DNA of 20,204 nt from VFMC01 sp040398525 (GTDB lineage Bacteria > Actinomycetota > Acidimicrobiia > Acidimicrobiales > Ilumatobacteraceae): NCBI GenBank assembly GCA_040398525.1, contig JBBATY010000049.1, forward strand, positions 1 through 20,204. Reading direction: 5' to 3'. The translations under genes and the position numbers were made by a program. The notes under the pieces were generated by a model, which was not told where the DNA came from, did not search any database, and saw nothing but the letters and a program-made list of their open reading frames with translations. This document shows positions 6,779 to 13,173 of the stretch, piece by piece; position 1 is the first letter of the stretch; every line of letters begins with the position of its first letter.

Positions 6779-7588
6779 TCAGCTCCTACGACCCGTGCGG
6801 GACGCCGTCGTCCCGGCGACCTCGGCGAGAAGGTCGTCGAGCGTCCGACCGGGCCCGCCGACGATGACGGCGGTCCCTCCCTGCTCGATGTCCTCGGCCG
6901 CTGCGGTGGCGCTGCCCATGACGAGCGGGTTGGTCACCGAGATGACGGCCAGGTCGACGTCGTGGGTGCGGCAGAAGTCGGCCAGTTCCTCGCCGGGCAT
7001 ATCGGCGCCGAGATGATGGACGAACCAGTTGGAGGAGCGCAGGGCGAGCGCGGCCATCGCGGTCGGCAAGGAGTGTCGGTCCCCCGACACCGCTGCCACC
7101 ATGGCGACACCACGTCGCCGGCCGCGTGGGTTCGGTGCGAGCTCTCCGAGGATGCGCTCGACGATGGCGGCGGCTCGGTGCTCGACCCAGATCGGCAGAC
7201 CGTCGTCATGCCACGCCTGACCGATCGACCGAAGAGGAGGGACGAGCACCGTCTGCACGAGCTCGATCAGCGAAGTGCCGCTGCTCGTGAGCGTCCGGGT
7301 GATCTCGCGTGCGGTCGCCTCGTCACCACCGACTAGTGCCTCGAGCATCCGCTCGGCCTGGCGGTCGAGGCGTGCCCGGCTGGGTGTGGTGGGCGGGCGC
7401 GGAGTCGACCGCTCATCGACGATCTCCGCGAGCGCCTCGGCGGTGATGAGGTACCGGCCCCCGACCATCTGTGCTGCGAGACGTCCGGTCCGCACCCATC
7501 GATAGGCGGTCTGGTAGTGGACGCCCAGGAGCTCGGCGGCTTCCTGCAACTCGATCCGGTGTTCGGCCGTCTCTGTCACGAACCGCAC
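6779..7588 (-). CDS. B12-dependent, CarH/LitR-like light-responsive transcriptional regulator
   Basis: A 269-residue two-part regulator. Residues 11-57 form an excisionase/BldC-type helix-turn-helix (IELQEAAELLGVHYQTAYRW ending in GGRYLITAEALAEIV), rather than the usual long MerR N-terminus of CarH. Residues ~70-150 form the four-helix cap with W126-x9-E136-H137, the Wx9EH signature that contacts the adenosyl group in CarH. Residues ~160-255 are the Rossmann-like cobalamin-binding domain with GDRH (D170, H172), the lower-ligand histidine position, and VIVGG near the end. By analogy, adenosylcobalamin binding in the dark would make an oligomer that binds DNA and light would release it. It is divergent from the rhodopsin gene and leads the photolyase operon. 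The GTG at 7588 is used; a GTG at 7579 is possible. No Shine-Dalgarno is evident. Confidence 0.88.
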   Translation of the reverse strand: MRFVTETAEHRIELQEAAELLGVHYQTAYRWVRTGRLAAQMVGGRYLITAEALAEIVDERSTPRPPTTPSRARLDRQAERMLEALVGGDEATAREITRTLTSSGTSLIELVQTVLVPPLRSIGQAWHDDGLPIWVEHRAAAIVERILGELAPNPRGRRRGVAMVAAVSGDRHSLPTAMAALALRSSNWFVHHLGADMPGEELADFCRTHDVDLAVISVTNPLVMGSATAAAEDIEQGGTAVIVGGPGRTLDDLLAEVAGTTASRTGRRS

Positions 7589-7604
7589 GCTAGTGGAGGG
7601 CGAA

Positions 7605-7632
7605 GGAATTGTCCGCTCAACCGTGCTAATTA
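7605..7632 (+). promoter_or_regulatory. Possible rhodopsin promoter (GGAATT - 16 nt - TAATTA)
   Basis: The only AT-rich stretch of the divergent region contains GGAATT at 7605-7610 and TAATTA at 7627-7632, separated by 16 nt. GGAAT is typical of ECF-type -35 elements and TAATTA is an acceptable -10. No TTGACA-like box fits. A start near 7640 would give a leader of about 60 nt with a small stem (GTGCC/GGCAC, 7659-7677) and then the Shine-Dalgarno. The assignment is tentative. Confidence 0.25.
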
Positions 7633-7652
7633 GTGCTGAATGGTGATAAGAC
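7623..7652. promoter_or_regulatory. Three 10-bp direct repeats, candidate operator of the B12 regulator
   Basis: GTGCTAATTA, GTGCTGAATG and GTGATAAGAC follow each other without gaps at 7623, 7633 and 7643. The first five bases are GTGCT, GTGCT and GTGAT. CarH-type regulators bind tandem repeats of about one helical turn, and BldC-like domains bind direct repeats head to tail, so this is the arrangement expected for the adjacent regulator. The repeats overlap the candidate -10 region of the rhodopsin gene and lie 35 nt from the regulator's own start, so one site could control both directions. Confidence 0.5.
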
Positions 7653-7698
7653 GCAGTCGTGCCGCACCCTGTGGCACCTACATCACGGAGGTTCCGGT

Positions 7699-8502
7699 AT
7701 GGAACTGTCGTTGAGCGAGGGCCAGTTCAACCTGGTCTACAACTCGTTCTCGTTCGTCATCGCGTGCATGGGCGCTGCGCTGATCTTCTTCCTGCTGGTC
7801 AGGAATCGGGTCGCTCCCCGTCACCGGATGGCCATCACCCTGTCGACCCTCGTGGTCGCGATCGCGCTTTACCACTACGTGCGGATCTTCAACTCGTGGT
7901 CCGAGGCGTTCAGCTTCGACGGCACCAACTTCATCCAGGACGGCATGCCGTTCAACGAGGGGTATCGCTACGTCGACTGGCTGCTGACCGTCCCGCTGCT
8001 GCTCGCCGAGCTGGTGGTCGTGCTGAAGCTCGCCAAGAGCCAGACCCGCAGCCTGCTCGTGCGCCTCACCATCGCTGCGATCGCGATGATCCTGCTCGGT
8101 TGGCCGGGCGAGGTGTCGGACCCCGACTCGACCGAACGCACCGTCTGGGGCATCCTCTCGACGATCCCGTTCCTCTACATCCTCTTCGTGCTCTTCGTCG
8201 AGCTCGGTCGCTCGCTCGGGCGCCAGAGCGCTGCAGTGCGCAAGCTCGTCGACGGCCTGCGCTACATCATCCTCGCCACCTGGGGCATCTACCCCCTGGC
8301 CTACATCGCCCCGTCGGTGATCGACAACGAGGCGACCGCCGAGGTCGTCCGCCAGGTCGGTTACGCGGTCGGCGACGTGCTTGCCAAGCCGCTGTTCGGC
8401 CTGCTCGTGCTGGCCATCGCGCTCGCCAAGTCGCGTGAGGACGGTTACGGCCCGGCGATGGACGACCATGCCGGCGACGACGCCGAGGTCGCCACGGCCT
8501 GA
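7699..8502 (+). CDS. Proton-pumping microbial rhodopsin (actinorhodopsin/xanthorhodopsin-like)
   Basis: A 267-residue seven-helix retinal protein. Helix C reads YRYVDWLLTVPLLLAELVV: D93 is the proton acceptor, T97 and E104 (proton donor) complete the DTE motif of outward proton pumps. Helix G has D226-x3-K230, K230 being the retinal Schiff-base lysine. H59 in YHYVRIF matches the proteorhodopsin histidine paired with the acceptor. L101 is at the tuning position where Leu gives green absorption. G151 in TVWGILST replaces the bulky Trp of bacteriorhodopsin; in xanthorhodopsin-type pumps this Gly opens a slot for a carotenoid antenna. The ATG at 7699 has an excellent Shine-Dalgarno (GGAGG, 7687-7691, 7-nt spacer); the upstream in-frame GTG at 7633 falls in the operator. 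No retinal or carotenoid synthesis gene is in view. The gene is divergent from the B12 light regulator. Confidence 0.96.
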   Translation: MELSLSEGQFNLVYNSFSFVIACMGAALIFFLLVRNRVAPRHRMAITLSTLVVAIALYHYVRIFNSWSEAFSFDGTNFIQDGMPFNEGYRYVDWLLTVPLLLAELVVVLKLAKSQTRSLLVRLTIAAIAMILLGWPGEVSDPDSTERTVWGILSTIPFLYILFVLFVELGRSLGRQSAAVRKLVDGLRYIILATWGIYPLAYIAPSVIDNEATAEVVRQVGYAVGDVLAKPLFGLLVLAIALAKSREDGYGPAMDDHAGDDAEVATA

Positions 8503-8518
8503 TGTTCGCAGCCTGATG

Positions 8519-8560
8519 TCCGGGGTGCGGCTCGGGGGACTTCCCCGGCCGCACCCCGGA
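8519..8560 (+). terminator. Strong hairpin after the rhodopsin gene
   Basis: TCCGGGGTGCGGC (8519-8531) pairs perfectly with GCCGCACCCCGGA (8548-8560). Inside, CGGGG (8533-8537) pairs with CCCCG (8543-8547) around the loop GACTT, leaving one bulged T. The total is 18 base pairs, 16 nt after the rhodopsin stop. There is no U-tract, so it may terminate, or stabilise the abundant rhodopsin mRNA against 3' exonucleases while partly reducing expression of the next gene. Confidence 0.65.
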
Positions 8561-8582
8561 CCGGTTGCCGCGGTCTCTCACG

Positions 8583-9014
8583 ATGCTGTTGCTGTCCGTC
8601 CACCTCCTGGCCACCGCGGCGATGGTGGGGTTGATCTGGTTCGTGCAGGTGGTGCACTACCCGCTGTTCGCCGCCGTCGGAACCGACGAGTTCGTGGCCT
8701 ACGAGCAGGCCCACCAGCGTCGCACCGCCTACGTGGTGGGCCCTCCGATGGCCGTCGAGGGAGTGACCGCGCTGGTGCTGCTGGTCGCCGCGCCCGATGG
8801 GGTCGGGCCGCTGCTGCCCTGGCTCGGCGCGGCCCTGCTCGCCGTGATCCACGCGAGCACGGTGTTCCTGCAGGTTCCGGCGCACGCTGCGCTGGCCCAG
8901 TCGCCCGACCGGCGCACGATCGATCGTCTGGTGCGCACGAACTGGATTCGCACCATCGGCTGGACGGCCAGGGGTGCCGTCGCCGTGGCCATGCTGGTCG
9001 CTGCCGCCTCCTGA
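8583..9014 (+). CDS. Small conserved membrane protein with four predicted helices
   Basis: A 143-residue integral membrane protein from the ATG at 8583 (a TTG at 8565 would add six residues and overlaps nothing useful). Hydrophobic segments lie at about 1-28, 46-70, 76-101 and 119-143. The first loop contains IWFVQVVHYPLF, followed by EFVAYEQAHQRR and later NWIRTIGWTARG. This set of motifs looks like a widely conserved family of uncharacterised bacterial membrane proteins (compare DUF1772-like), but I cannot name the family with confidence. It lies behind the rhodopsin gene and its hairpin on the same strand, so it may be a read-through member of the light-regulated unit. Conserved His and Arg residues at the membrane edges could bind a ligand or metal; that is speculation. 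Confidence 0.7.
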   Translation: MLLLSVHLLATAAMVGLIWFVQVVHYPLFAAVGTDEFVAYEQAHQRRTAYVVGPPMAVEGVTALVLLVAAPDGVGPLLPWLGAALLAVIHASTVFLQVPAHAALAQSPDRRTIDRLVRTNWIRTIGWTARGAVAVAMLVAAAS

Positions 9015-9063
9015 CGCGGACTGCCGCCCGCACAGCATCCTGCCGATATCCGCCGAACGCCGG

Positions 9064-9069
9064 TAGTGT
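9064..9069 (+). promoter_or_regulatory. Possible -10 element (TAGTGT) of the helicase gene
   Basis: TAGTGT fits TANNNT; a start about 7 nt later would give a ~100-nt untranslated leader before the ATG at 9178. The leader begins with a small stem, TGTCG/CGACA around TCGCAG. Long structured leaders are common in cold-induced DEAD-box helicase genes, but nothing here proves such control. The rest of the 163-nt gap from 9015 to 9177 holds no recognisable feature. Confidence 0.3.
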
Positions 9070-9177
9070 CGTCGCAGCGACAGAGCCGACTTCCCGGCGC
9101 GTCGCGGTCGTATGCGGGCCCTCCGGGTGATTGCCACTGCACGAGCGGCCACCCCCGAGAGAACTGAGTCCCCCCAC

Positions 9178-10548
9178 ATGCAATCCACCCTTCCTGTTGC
9201 TGCGCGGCCGCGCACTTTTGCCGACCTCGGCGTCCCCAGCCAGCTCGTCGACGTGCTCGACCGAGCCGGCCTCGTCGAGCCGTTCCCCATCCAGGCCGCC
9301 ACCCTCGGCGACTCCCTCGCCGGGCGCGACGTGCTCGGCCGGGGCAAGACCGGCAGCGGCAAGACCGTCGCCTTCGCCCTGCCCCTCGTAGCCGCACTGG
9401 GCGCCACGCCGGCGTCTCGCCGGCCCGGCCGACCGCGCGGGTTGGTGCTCGTGCCGACGCGCGAACTGGCCCGCCAAGTGGCCGAGGTGATCACCCCGCT
9501 CGCCGCAGCGATGTCGCTGCGGGTCACCACCGTGTTCGGTGGTGTGGGCCAGGGCCCGCAGGTGGCAGCGCTGCGCCAGGGCGTCGACATCGTCGTGGCC
9601 TGCCCGGGCCGCCTCGAGGACCTGATCGCCCAGCGCCACTGCTCGCTCGCCGCCGTGACGGTGACCGTGCTCGACGAGGCCGACCACATGGCCGACCTCG
9701 GCTTCCTGCCTGCCGTGCGGCGCCTGCTCGACGCCACACCGGCCGACGGCCAGCGCCTGCTGTTCTCGGCCACGCTCGACCGCGCCGTCGACGCGCTCGT
9801 GACTCGTTACCTGCACAACCCGGTCGTCCACTCGGTCGACTCGGCCACCGAGGCCCCGCCGCAGATGCACCACCACATGTTCCTGGTGTCGGCTGCCGAC
9901 AAGGGCACCGTTGTGCACTCGCTCGCCAGCGGTGCAGGCCGGTCGGTGCTGTTCACCCGCACCAAGCACGGTGCCAAGAAGCTCGCCAAGGTGCTCACCG
10001 CAGCCGGCACACCTGCCGTCGAGCTGCACGGCAACCTCTCGCAGGCCGCCCGCGAGCGCAACCTCGAGTCCTTCCGCGAAGGCAGCACCCGCGTGCTCGT
10101 GGCCACCGACATCGCAGCTCGCGGCATCCACGTCGACGAGGTTGCCCTGGTCATCCACGTCGACCCGCCCGCCGAGCACAAGGCCTATCTCCACCGCTCG
10201 GGCCGCACGGCGCGCGCCGGCAGTGAGGGCGTGGTCGTCACCATCGTCACCCCCGATCAGACCAAGGACGCGCGCGGCCTGGCCCGCGCCGCCGGCATCT
10301 CGCCGACGGTCACCGATGTCGGTCCGGGGCATGCGCTCATCGGCACGCTGGCCGGTCCGCCGCTGCCCCCTCGCCGTCCGGTGATCGTCGCCGAACCCGC
10401 CGCTGCGGCGGCCCGGTCGGGTGCGCCGCGTCGTTCGGCGCCGTCCGGCCGCTCGTCGTCACCGCACCGCTCGGGTGGTGCCGGCCGCTCGTCAGGCGCC
10501 CGCCGCACCGAGGGTGCGCCTAGTGGCCAGCGTCGGCGTGGGCGATGA
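9178..10548 (+). CDS. DEAD-box ATP-dependent RNA helicase
   Basis: A 456-residue two-RecA-domain helicase that unwinds or remodels RNA, for example in ribosome assembly or mRNA decay. Motifs in order: Q motif around FADLGV...PFPIQ (14-39), motif I GRGKTGSGKT (54-63), Ia PTRELA (93-98), CPGRL (142-146), II DEAD (166-169), III SAT (197-199), V ATDIAARGI (309-317) and VI HRSGRTARAG (339-348). Motif VI has RTAR where most members read RTGR. The last ~60 residues are a disordered Arg/Ser/Gly-rich basic tail, typical of RNA-binding extensions. The ATG at 9178 is chosen because the Q-motif region begins soon after; the upstream ATG at 9112 would add a non-homologous 22 residues. Its 3' end overlaps the convergent hydrolase gene by 29 bp. 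Confidence 0.95.
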   Translation: MQSTLPVAARPRTFADLGVPSQLVDVLDRAGLVEPFPIQAATLGDSLAGRDVLGRGKTGSGKTVAFALPLVAALGATPASRRPGRPRGLVLVPTRELARQVAEVITPLAAAMSLRVTTVFGGVGQGPQVAALRQGVDIVVACPGRLEDLIAQRHCSLAAVTVTVLDEADHMADLGFLPAVRRLLDATPADGQRLLFSATLDRAVDALVTRYLHNPVVHSVDSATEAPPQMHHHMFLVSAADKGTVVHSLASGAGRSVLFTRTKHGAKKLAKVLTAAGTPAVELHGNLSQAARERNLESFREGSTRVLVATDIAARGIHVDEVALVIHVDPPAEHKAYLHRSGRTARAGSEGVVVTIVTPDQTKDARGLARAAGISPTVTDVGPGHALIGTLAGPPLPPRRPVIVAEPAAAAARSGAPRRSAPSGRSSSPHRSGGAGRSSGARRTEGAPSGQRRRGR

Positions 10549-11515
10549 CCAACTGAGCGATCCGCTCGCCGTGGGTGTCCTGCAGGAAGTGGCTGGCGTC
10601 GTCGAACTCGTCCCAGGTGGCGCGCTGCATCAGCCCGCACCAGTGCTGACCCCACTCACCGGTGAACACCCGGTCGGCAAGCCCCCACACGAAGTGCGCC
10701 GGGATGTCCATCGCGCAGATCGCGGCGAAGTGCTGCGCCTGCGCGTCGGCGTTGCCGCGGGCGTGGTCGTGGGCCGGGATGCTGAGCGGGAACTGGCGAG
10801 CGCCGATGGAGCCCTCCTCGCCGAGGCCCTCGAAGGGTGCGCTGTAGGCGGCGCGCACCTGCTCTGCCTCGCCTGACAAGGGCGAGACCTCGCCGCCGGT
10901 GAGGATCGGGCCGAGCACCTCGGCAGGGGAGACCCGTCCCGTTGCCATCGCCATGATGCTGCCCCACCCGAGGCGGCCCGGGATGTTGTCGTGCAAGAGG
11001 CCGCCCGGGCGGTTGCGCTCGATCCAGTCGAGGATGCCCGGGGTGTACTCGTAGCCCTCGTGGTGCAGCCAGGTGTTCATGATCACGAGCCGTTCGAACC
11101 GATCGGGCATCTCGGCCACCTGGGCGAGGCCGGTGGGCCCGCCCCAGTCCTGGCAGAACAGCGTGATCCGGCGCAGGTCGAGGTGCTCGATCAGTCGGCG
11201 CAGGTTGGCGGTGTGCCGGGCGATGCCGTACCAGCTCGCCTCGGTGACCTTGTCGCTGCGCCCGAAGCCGATGTGGTCGGGCGCGATGCAGCGGTAGCCG
11301 GCGGCCACCATCGGCGGGATGATGTAGCGGTAGAGGTAGCTCCACGTCGGCATGCCGTGCACCATCAGGGCGACGGGCCCGTCGGCTGGGCCCTCGTCGA
11401 GGTAGTGCATCCGCAGCCCGTCGAGATCGAAATAGTTGGGCTCGAACGGGAAGTCGGCCAGACCGACGAAGTTCTCGTCGGGTGTGCGCACGGCGTGGAT
11501 GGCGGAGCTCGTCAT
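10520..11515 (-). CDS. Alpha/beta hydrolase, haloalkane dehalogenase-like
   Basis: A 331-residue alpha/beta-hydrolase closely resembling haloalkane dehalogenases. The block HGMPTWSYLYRYIIPPMVAAG and the following APDHIGFGRSDK match the family pattern, although the residue after HG is Met instead of the Glu/Asn that helps to hold the halide. The nucleophile is D123 in CQDWGG, not the Ser of esterases, and W124 is the first halide-binding Trp. The general acid is probably D281 (GLADRVF) and the base H309 (ASHFLQD). Such enzymes convert a haloalkane plus water to an alcohol and halide; epoxide-hydrolase-like activity is the alternative. The ATG at 11515 follows a Shine-Dalgarno-like AGGG; a GTG at 11524 is possible. 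It begins about 10 nt after the aldehyde dehydrogenase stop, so the two form an operon. Confidence 0.86.
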   Translation of the reverse strand: MTSSAIHAVRTPDENFVGLADFPFEPNYFDLDGLRMHYLDEGPADGPVALMVHGMPTWSYLYRYIIPPMVAAGYRCIAPDHIGFGRSDKVTEASWYGIARHTANLRRLIEHLDLRRITLFCQDWGGPTGLAQVAEMPDRFERLVIMNTWLHHEGYEYTPGILDWIERNRPGGLLHDNIPGRLGWGSIMAMATGRVSPAEVLGPILTGGEVSPLSGEAEQVRAAYSAPFEGLGEEGSIGARQFPLSIPAHDHARGNADAQAQHFAAICAMDIPAHFVWGLADRVFTGEWGQHWCGLMQRATWDEFDDASHFLQDTHGERIAQLVIAHADAGH

Positions 11516-11525
11516 GTCGGCCACC

Positions 11526-13034
11526 CTAGGCCTGGGCTCCGAACGAATCGTCGTCCGGGTACGGGAACCACTCCGGGTCGGCCTCCGCGGTCGGCGAGAT
11601 CATCACCATCTTCGACCGGCGGAACTGCTCGAGGCCCTCGGCACCGAGCTCGCGGCCCGAGCCGGTGAGCTTGCGCCCACCGAAGGGCACGGCGTCGTTG
11701 TCGTTGAGCGGTGTGTTCACCCAGACGATCCCGCTCTCGATCTCGTGCACTGCACGGAACGCCTCGTGCAGATCGCTCGTGTAGATGTTGGCGCCCAGGC
11801 CGAGCTCGGAGTCGTTGGCGCGGGCGATGGCCTCGTCGAGGCTCGCCACCCTGCACACCGGGGCGATCGGGCCGAACGACTCGCCGTGCATGATCTCGCT
11901 GTCGGCGGCCACCTCGAGCACCGTCGGCTCGTAGAACCAGCCGACCGGCAGATGGGCCGGTCGACGGGCCCCGGTGACGACCCGTGCGCCCTGGTCGACG
12001 GCCCGGGCGACGATCCGCTCGACCCGGTCGCGCTCGCGTGCCGCGGCGAGCGGGCCCATGTCGACGGTGTCGAGCCCGCTGCCGACGCGCAGCGTGCGGG
12101 CCTGCTCGGCGAAGGCCTCGACGAAGTCGGCGTACACGTCGGTGTGCACGTAGAACCGCTCGGCCGAGGTGCACACCTGCCCGCAGTTCAAGAACGCTGC
12201 GAACGCCGCACCGCGTGCCACCACCTCGACCGGCGCCGAGGGCATCACGATGAACGGATCGTTGCCCGATGCCTCGACGAGCACCGGCTTGAACCGCTCG
12301 GCTGCGGTGCGGGCCACGGCCCGTGCTGCCGGCACACTGCCGGTGAAGGCGATGCCGTGCGTGTGCTCGTGGGCCACCAGCGCCTGGCCGGCCTCGGCGT
12401 CGCCGGTCACCACCTGCACCAAGCCTGGCGGCAGGTGGTCGAAGGCCTGCATCGCCACCAGCAGGGTGAGCGGGGTGAGGTCGGACGGCTTGACGATGAT
12501 CGCGTTGCCCGCGGCGAGCGACGCGGCGGCCTGCCACCCGAACAGCAGCACCGGGAAGTTGAACGGCACGATCGACACGATCACGCCGAGCGGCTCCTTG
12601 AGCGTGAAGTGCATCTGCCCGGCGATTGCCGAGCCGGCCAGGCGGCCCTGCTCGTGGCGCGCCAGCTCGGCGTAGTAGCGGAACGACGACGCCGACGCGC
12701 CACCTTCCCAGTTCGACTCGCGGTAGGGCTTGCCCATCTCGCGGGTGAGGCACTCGCCGATGACGGGTGCCAGCTCGAGCAGTCGGTCGGCCACCCGGTG
12801 CAGCTCGCCGGCGCGGTCGAGCGCGCTGAGCGCCCACCACTCGCGCTGGGCCCGACGGGCGGCGCTCACTGCGGCCTCCACCTCGTCGGCGGTGGCCATC
12901 GCCAGCTCGCCGGTCTGCTGCTCGGTGGCCGGGTCGACGACCGGGCGCCTTGCGCCCTGGCTCGGCACGTAGGCGCCATCGAGGTAGAGGTGGCCCGAGA
13001 GTCGGGCCATGAGGTCGGTCACCGGGGTCGACAT
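11526..13034 (-). CDS. Aldehyde dehydrogenase family protein, NAD(P)-dependent
   Basis: A 502-residue ALDH that oxidises an aldehyde to a carboxylate. Visible landmarks: PFNFP with N159 (oxyanion hole), VKPSD with K182 (cofactor), FTGS (230-233), the general base E254, and the catalytic C288 in NCGQVCTS. The base sits in LVEASGNDP, while most ALDHs have LELGGK/N; this variant motif marks a subgroup whose substrate I cannot name. The ATG at 13034 is chosen over a TTG at 13043 because TACATT lies exactly 7 nt upstream, a leaderless arrangement. The gene is followed directly by the haloalkane-dehalogenase-like hydrolase and is divergent from the flavin monooxygenase, which suggests a pathway in which an alcohol/aldehyde intermediate is oxidised. 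A separate alcohol dehydrogenase is not in view. Confidence 0.92.
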   Translation of the reverse strand: MSTPVTDLMARLSGHLYLDGAYVPSQGARRPVVDPATEQQTGELAMATADEVEAAVSAARRAQREWWALSALDRAGELHRVADRLLELAPVIGECLTREMGKPYRESNWEGGASASSFRYYAELARHEQGRLAGSAIAGQMHFTLKEPLGVIVSIVPFNFPVLLFGWQAAASLAAGNAIIVKPSDLTPLTLLVAMQAFDHLPPGLVQVVTGDAEAGQALVAHEHTHGIAFTGSVPAARAVARTAAERFKPVLVEASGNDPFIVMPSAPVEVVARGAAFAAFLNCGQVCTSAERFYVHTDVYADFVEAFAEQARTLRVGSGLDTVDMGPLAAARERDRVERIVARAVDQGARVVTGARRPAHLPVGWFYEPTVLEVAADSEIMHGESFGPIAPVCRVASLDEAIARANDSELGLGANIYTSDLHEAFRAVHEIESGIVWVNTPLNDNDAVPFGGRKLTGSGRELGAEGLEQFRRSKMVMISPTAEADPEWFPYPDDDSFGAQA

Positions 13035-13041
13035 GGTCGCC

Positions 13042-13047
13042 AATGTA
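13042..13047 (-). promoter_or_regulatory. Putative -10 element (TACATT) of the aldehyde dehydrogenase, leaderless
   Basis: On the minus strand TACATT is followed by GGCGACC (7 nt) and the ATG at 13034. No Shine-Dalgarno precedes that ATG. Same layout as at 2203, 17953 and, with 8 nt, 101. Confidence 0.42.
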
Positions 13048-13121
13048 GGTCAGGGCGCGGGTTCGCTTCGTCCGATGTCGAGGCCAGATCGGTGCCGGCC
13101 GGAGGCGGGCCCGTCGAGGCA

Positions 13122-13127
13122 TATAGT
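13122..13127 (+). promoter_or_regulatory. Putative -10 element (TATAGT) of the monooxygenase-marR operon
   Basis: TATAGT has one mismatch to TATAAT and is the best -10 in the region. Transcription would start near 13134, inside the palindrome at 13128-13137, giving a leader of about 40 nt that contains the Shine-Dalgarno GAGGGGAG (13161-13168). No clear -35 is present. Confidence 0.4.
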
Positions 13128-13137
13128 TGTTGCAACA
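13128..13137. promoter_or_regulatory. TGTTGCAACA palindrome, candidate MarR operator
   Basis: A perfect 10-bp palindrome in the 139-bp divergent region, embedded in the only AT-rich stretch (13121-13144). MarR proteins typically bind AT-rich palindromes of this form with TTGCAA-like cores. It overlaps the expected transcription start of the monooxygenase operon, which ends with a marR-family gene, and is ~80 bp upstream of the aldehyde dehydrogenase promoter. Autoregulation of the operon is therefore plausible. Confidence 0.5.
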
Positions 13138-13173
13138 TTGAATTGCGACGGGTCGGGGTCGAGGGGAGCAGCG

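Noticed and set aside
7633..7698. Longer rhodopsin N-terminus from the GTG at 7633
   Set aside because: It would cover the repeat array and the Shine-Dalgarno GGAGG; helix A begins soon after the ATG at 7699.
9112..9177. Upstream ATG (9112) for the helicase
   Set aside because: Adds 22 residues unlike any DEAD-box N-terminus; 9178 fits the Q-motif distance, although neither start has a strong Shine-Dalgarno.
8578..10332. A 584-codon open frame on the minus strand
   Set aside because: Antisense to the membrane protein and helicase, whose motifs are unmistakable; no recognisable protein content.
13009..13173. N-terminal extension of the monooxygenase from 13009
   Set aside because: It would overlap the ALDH start and the divergent promoter; the FAD fingerprint starts right after the GTG at 13174, which has a good Shine-Dalgarno.
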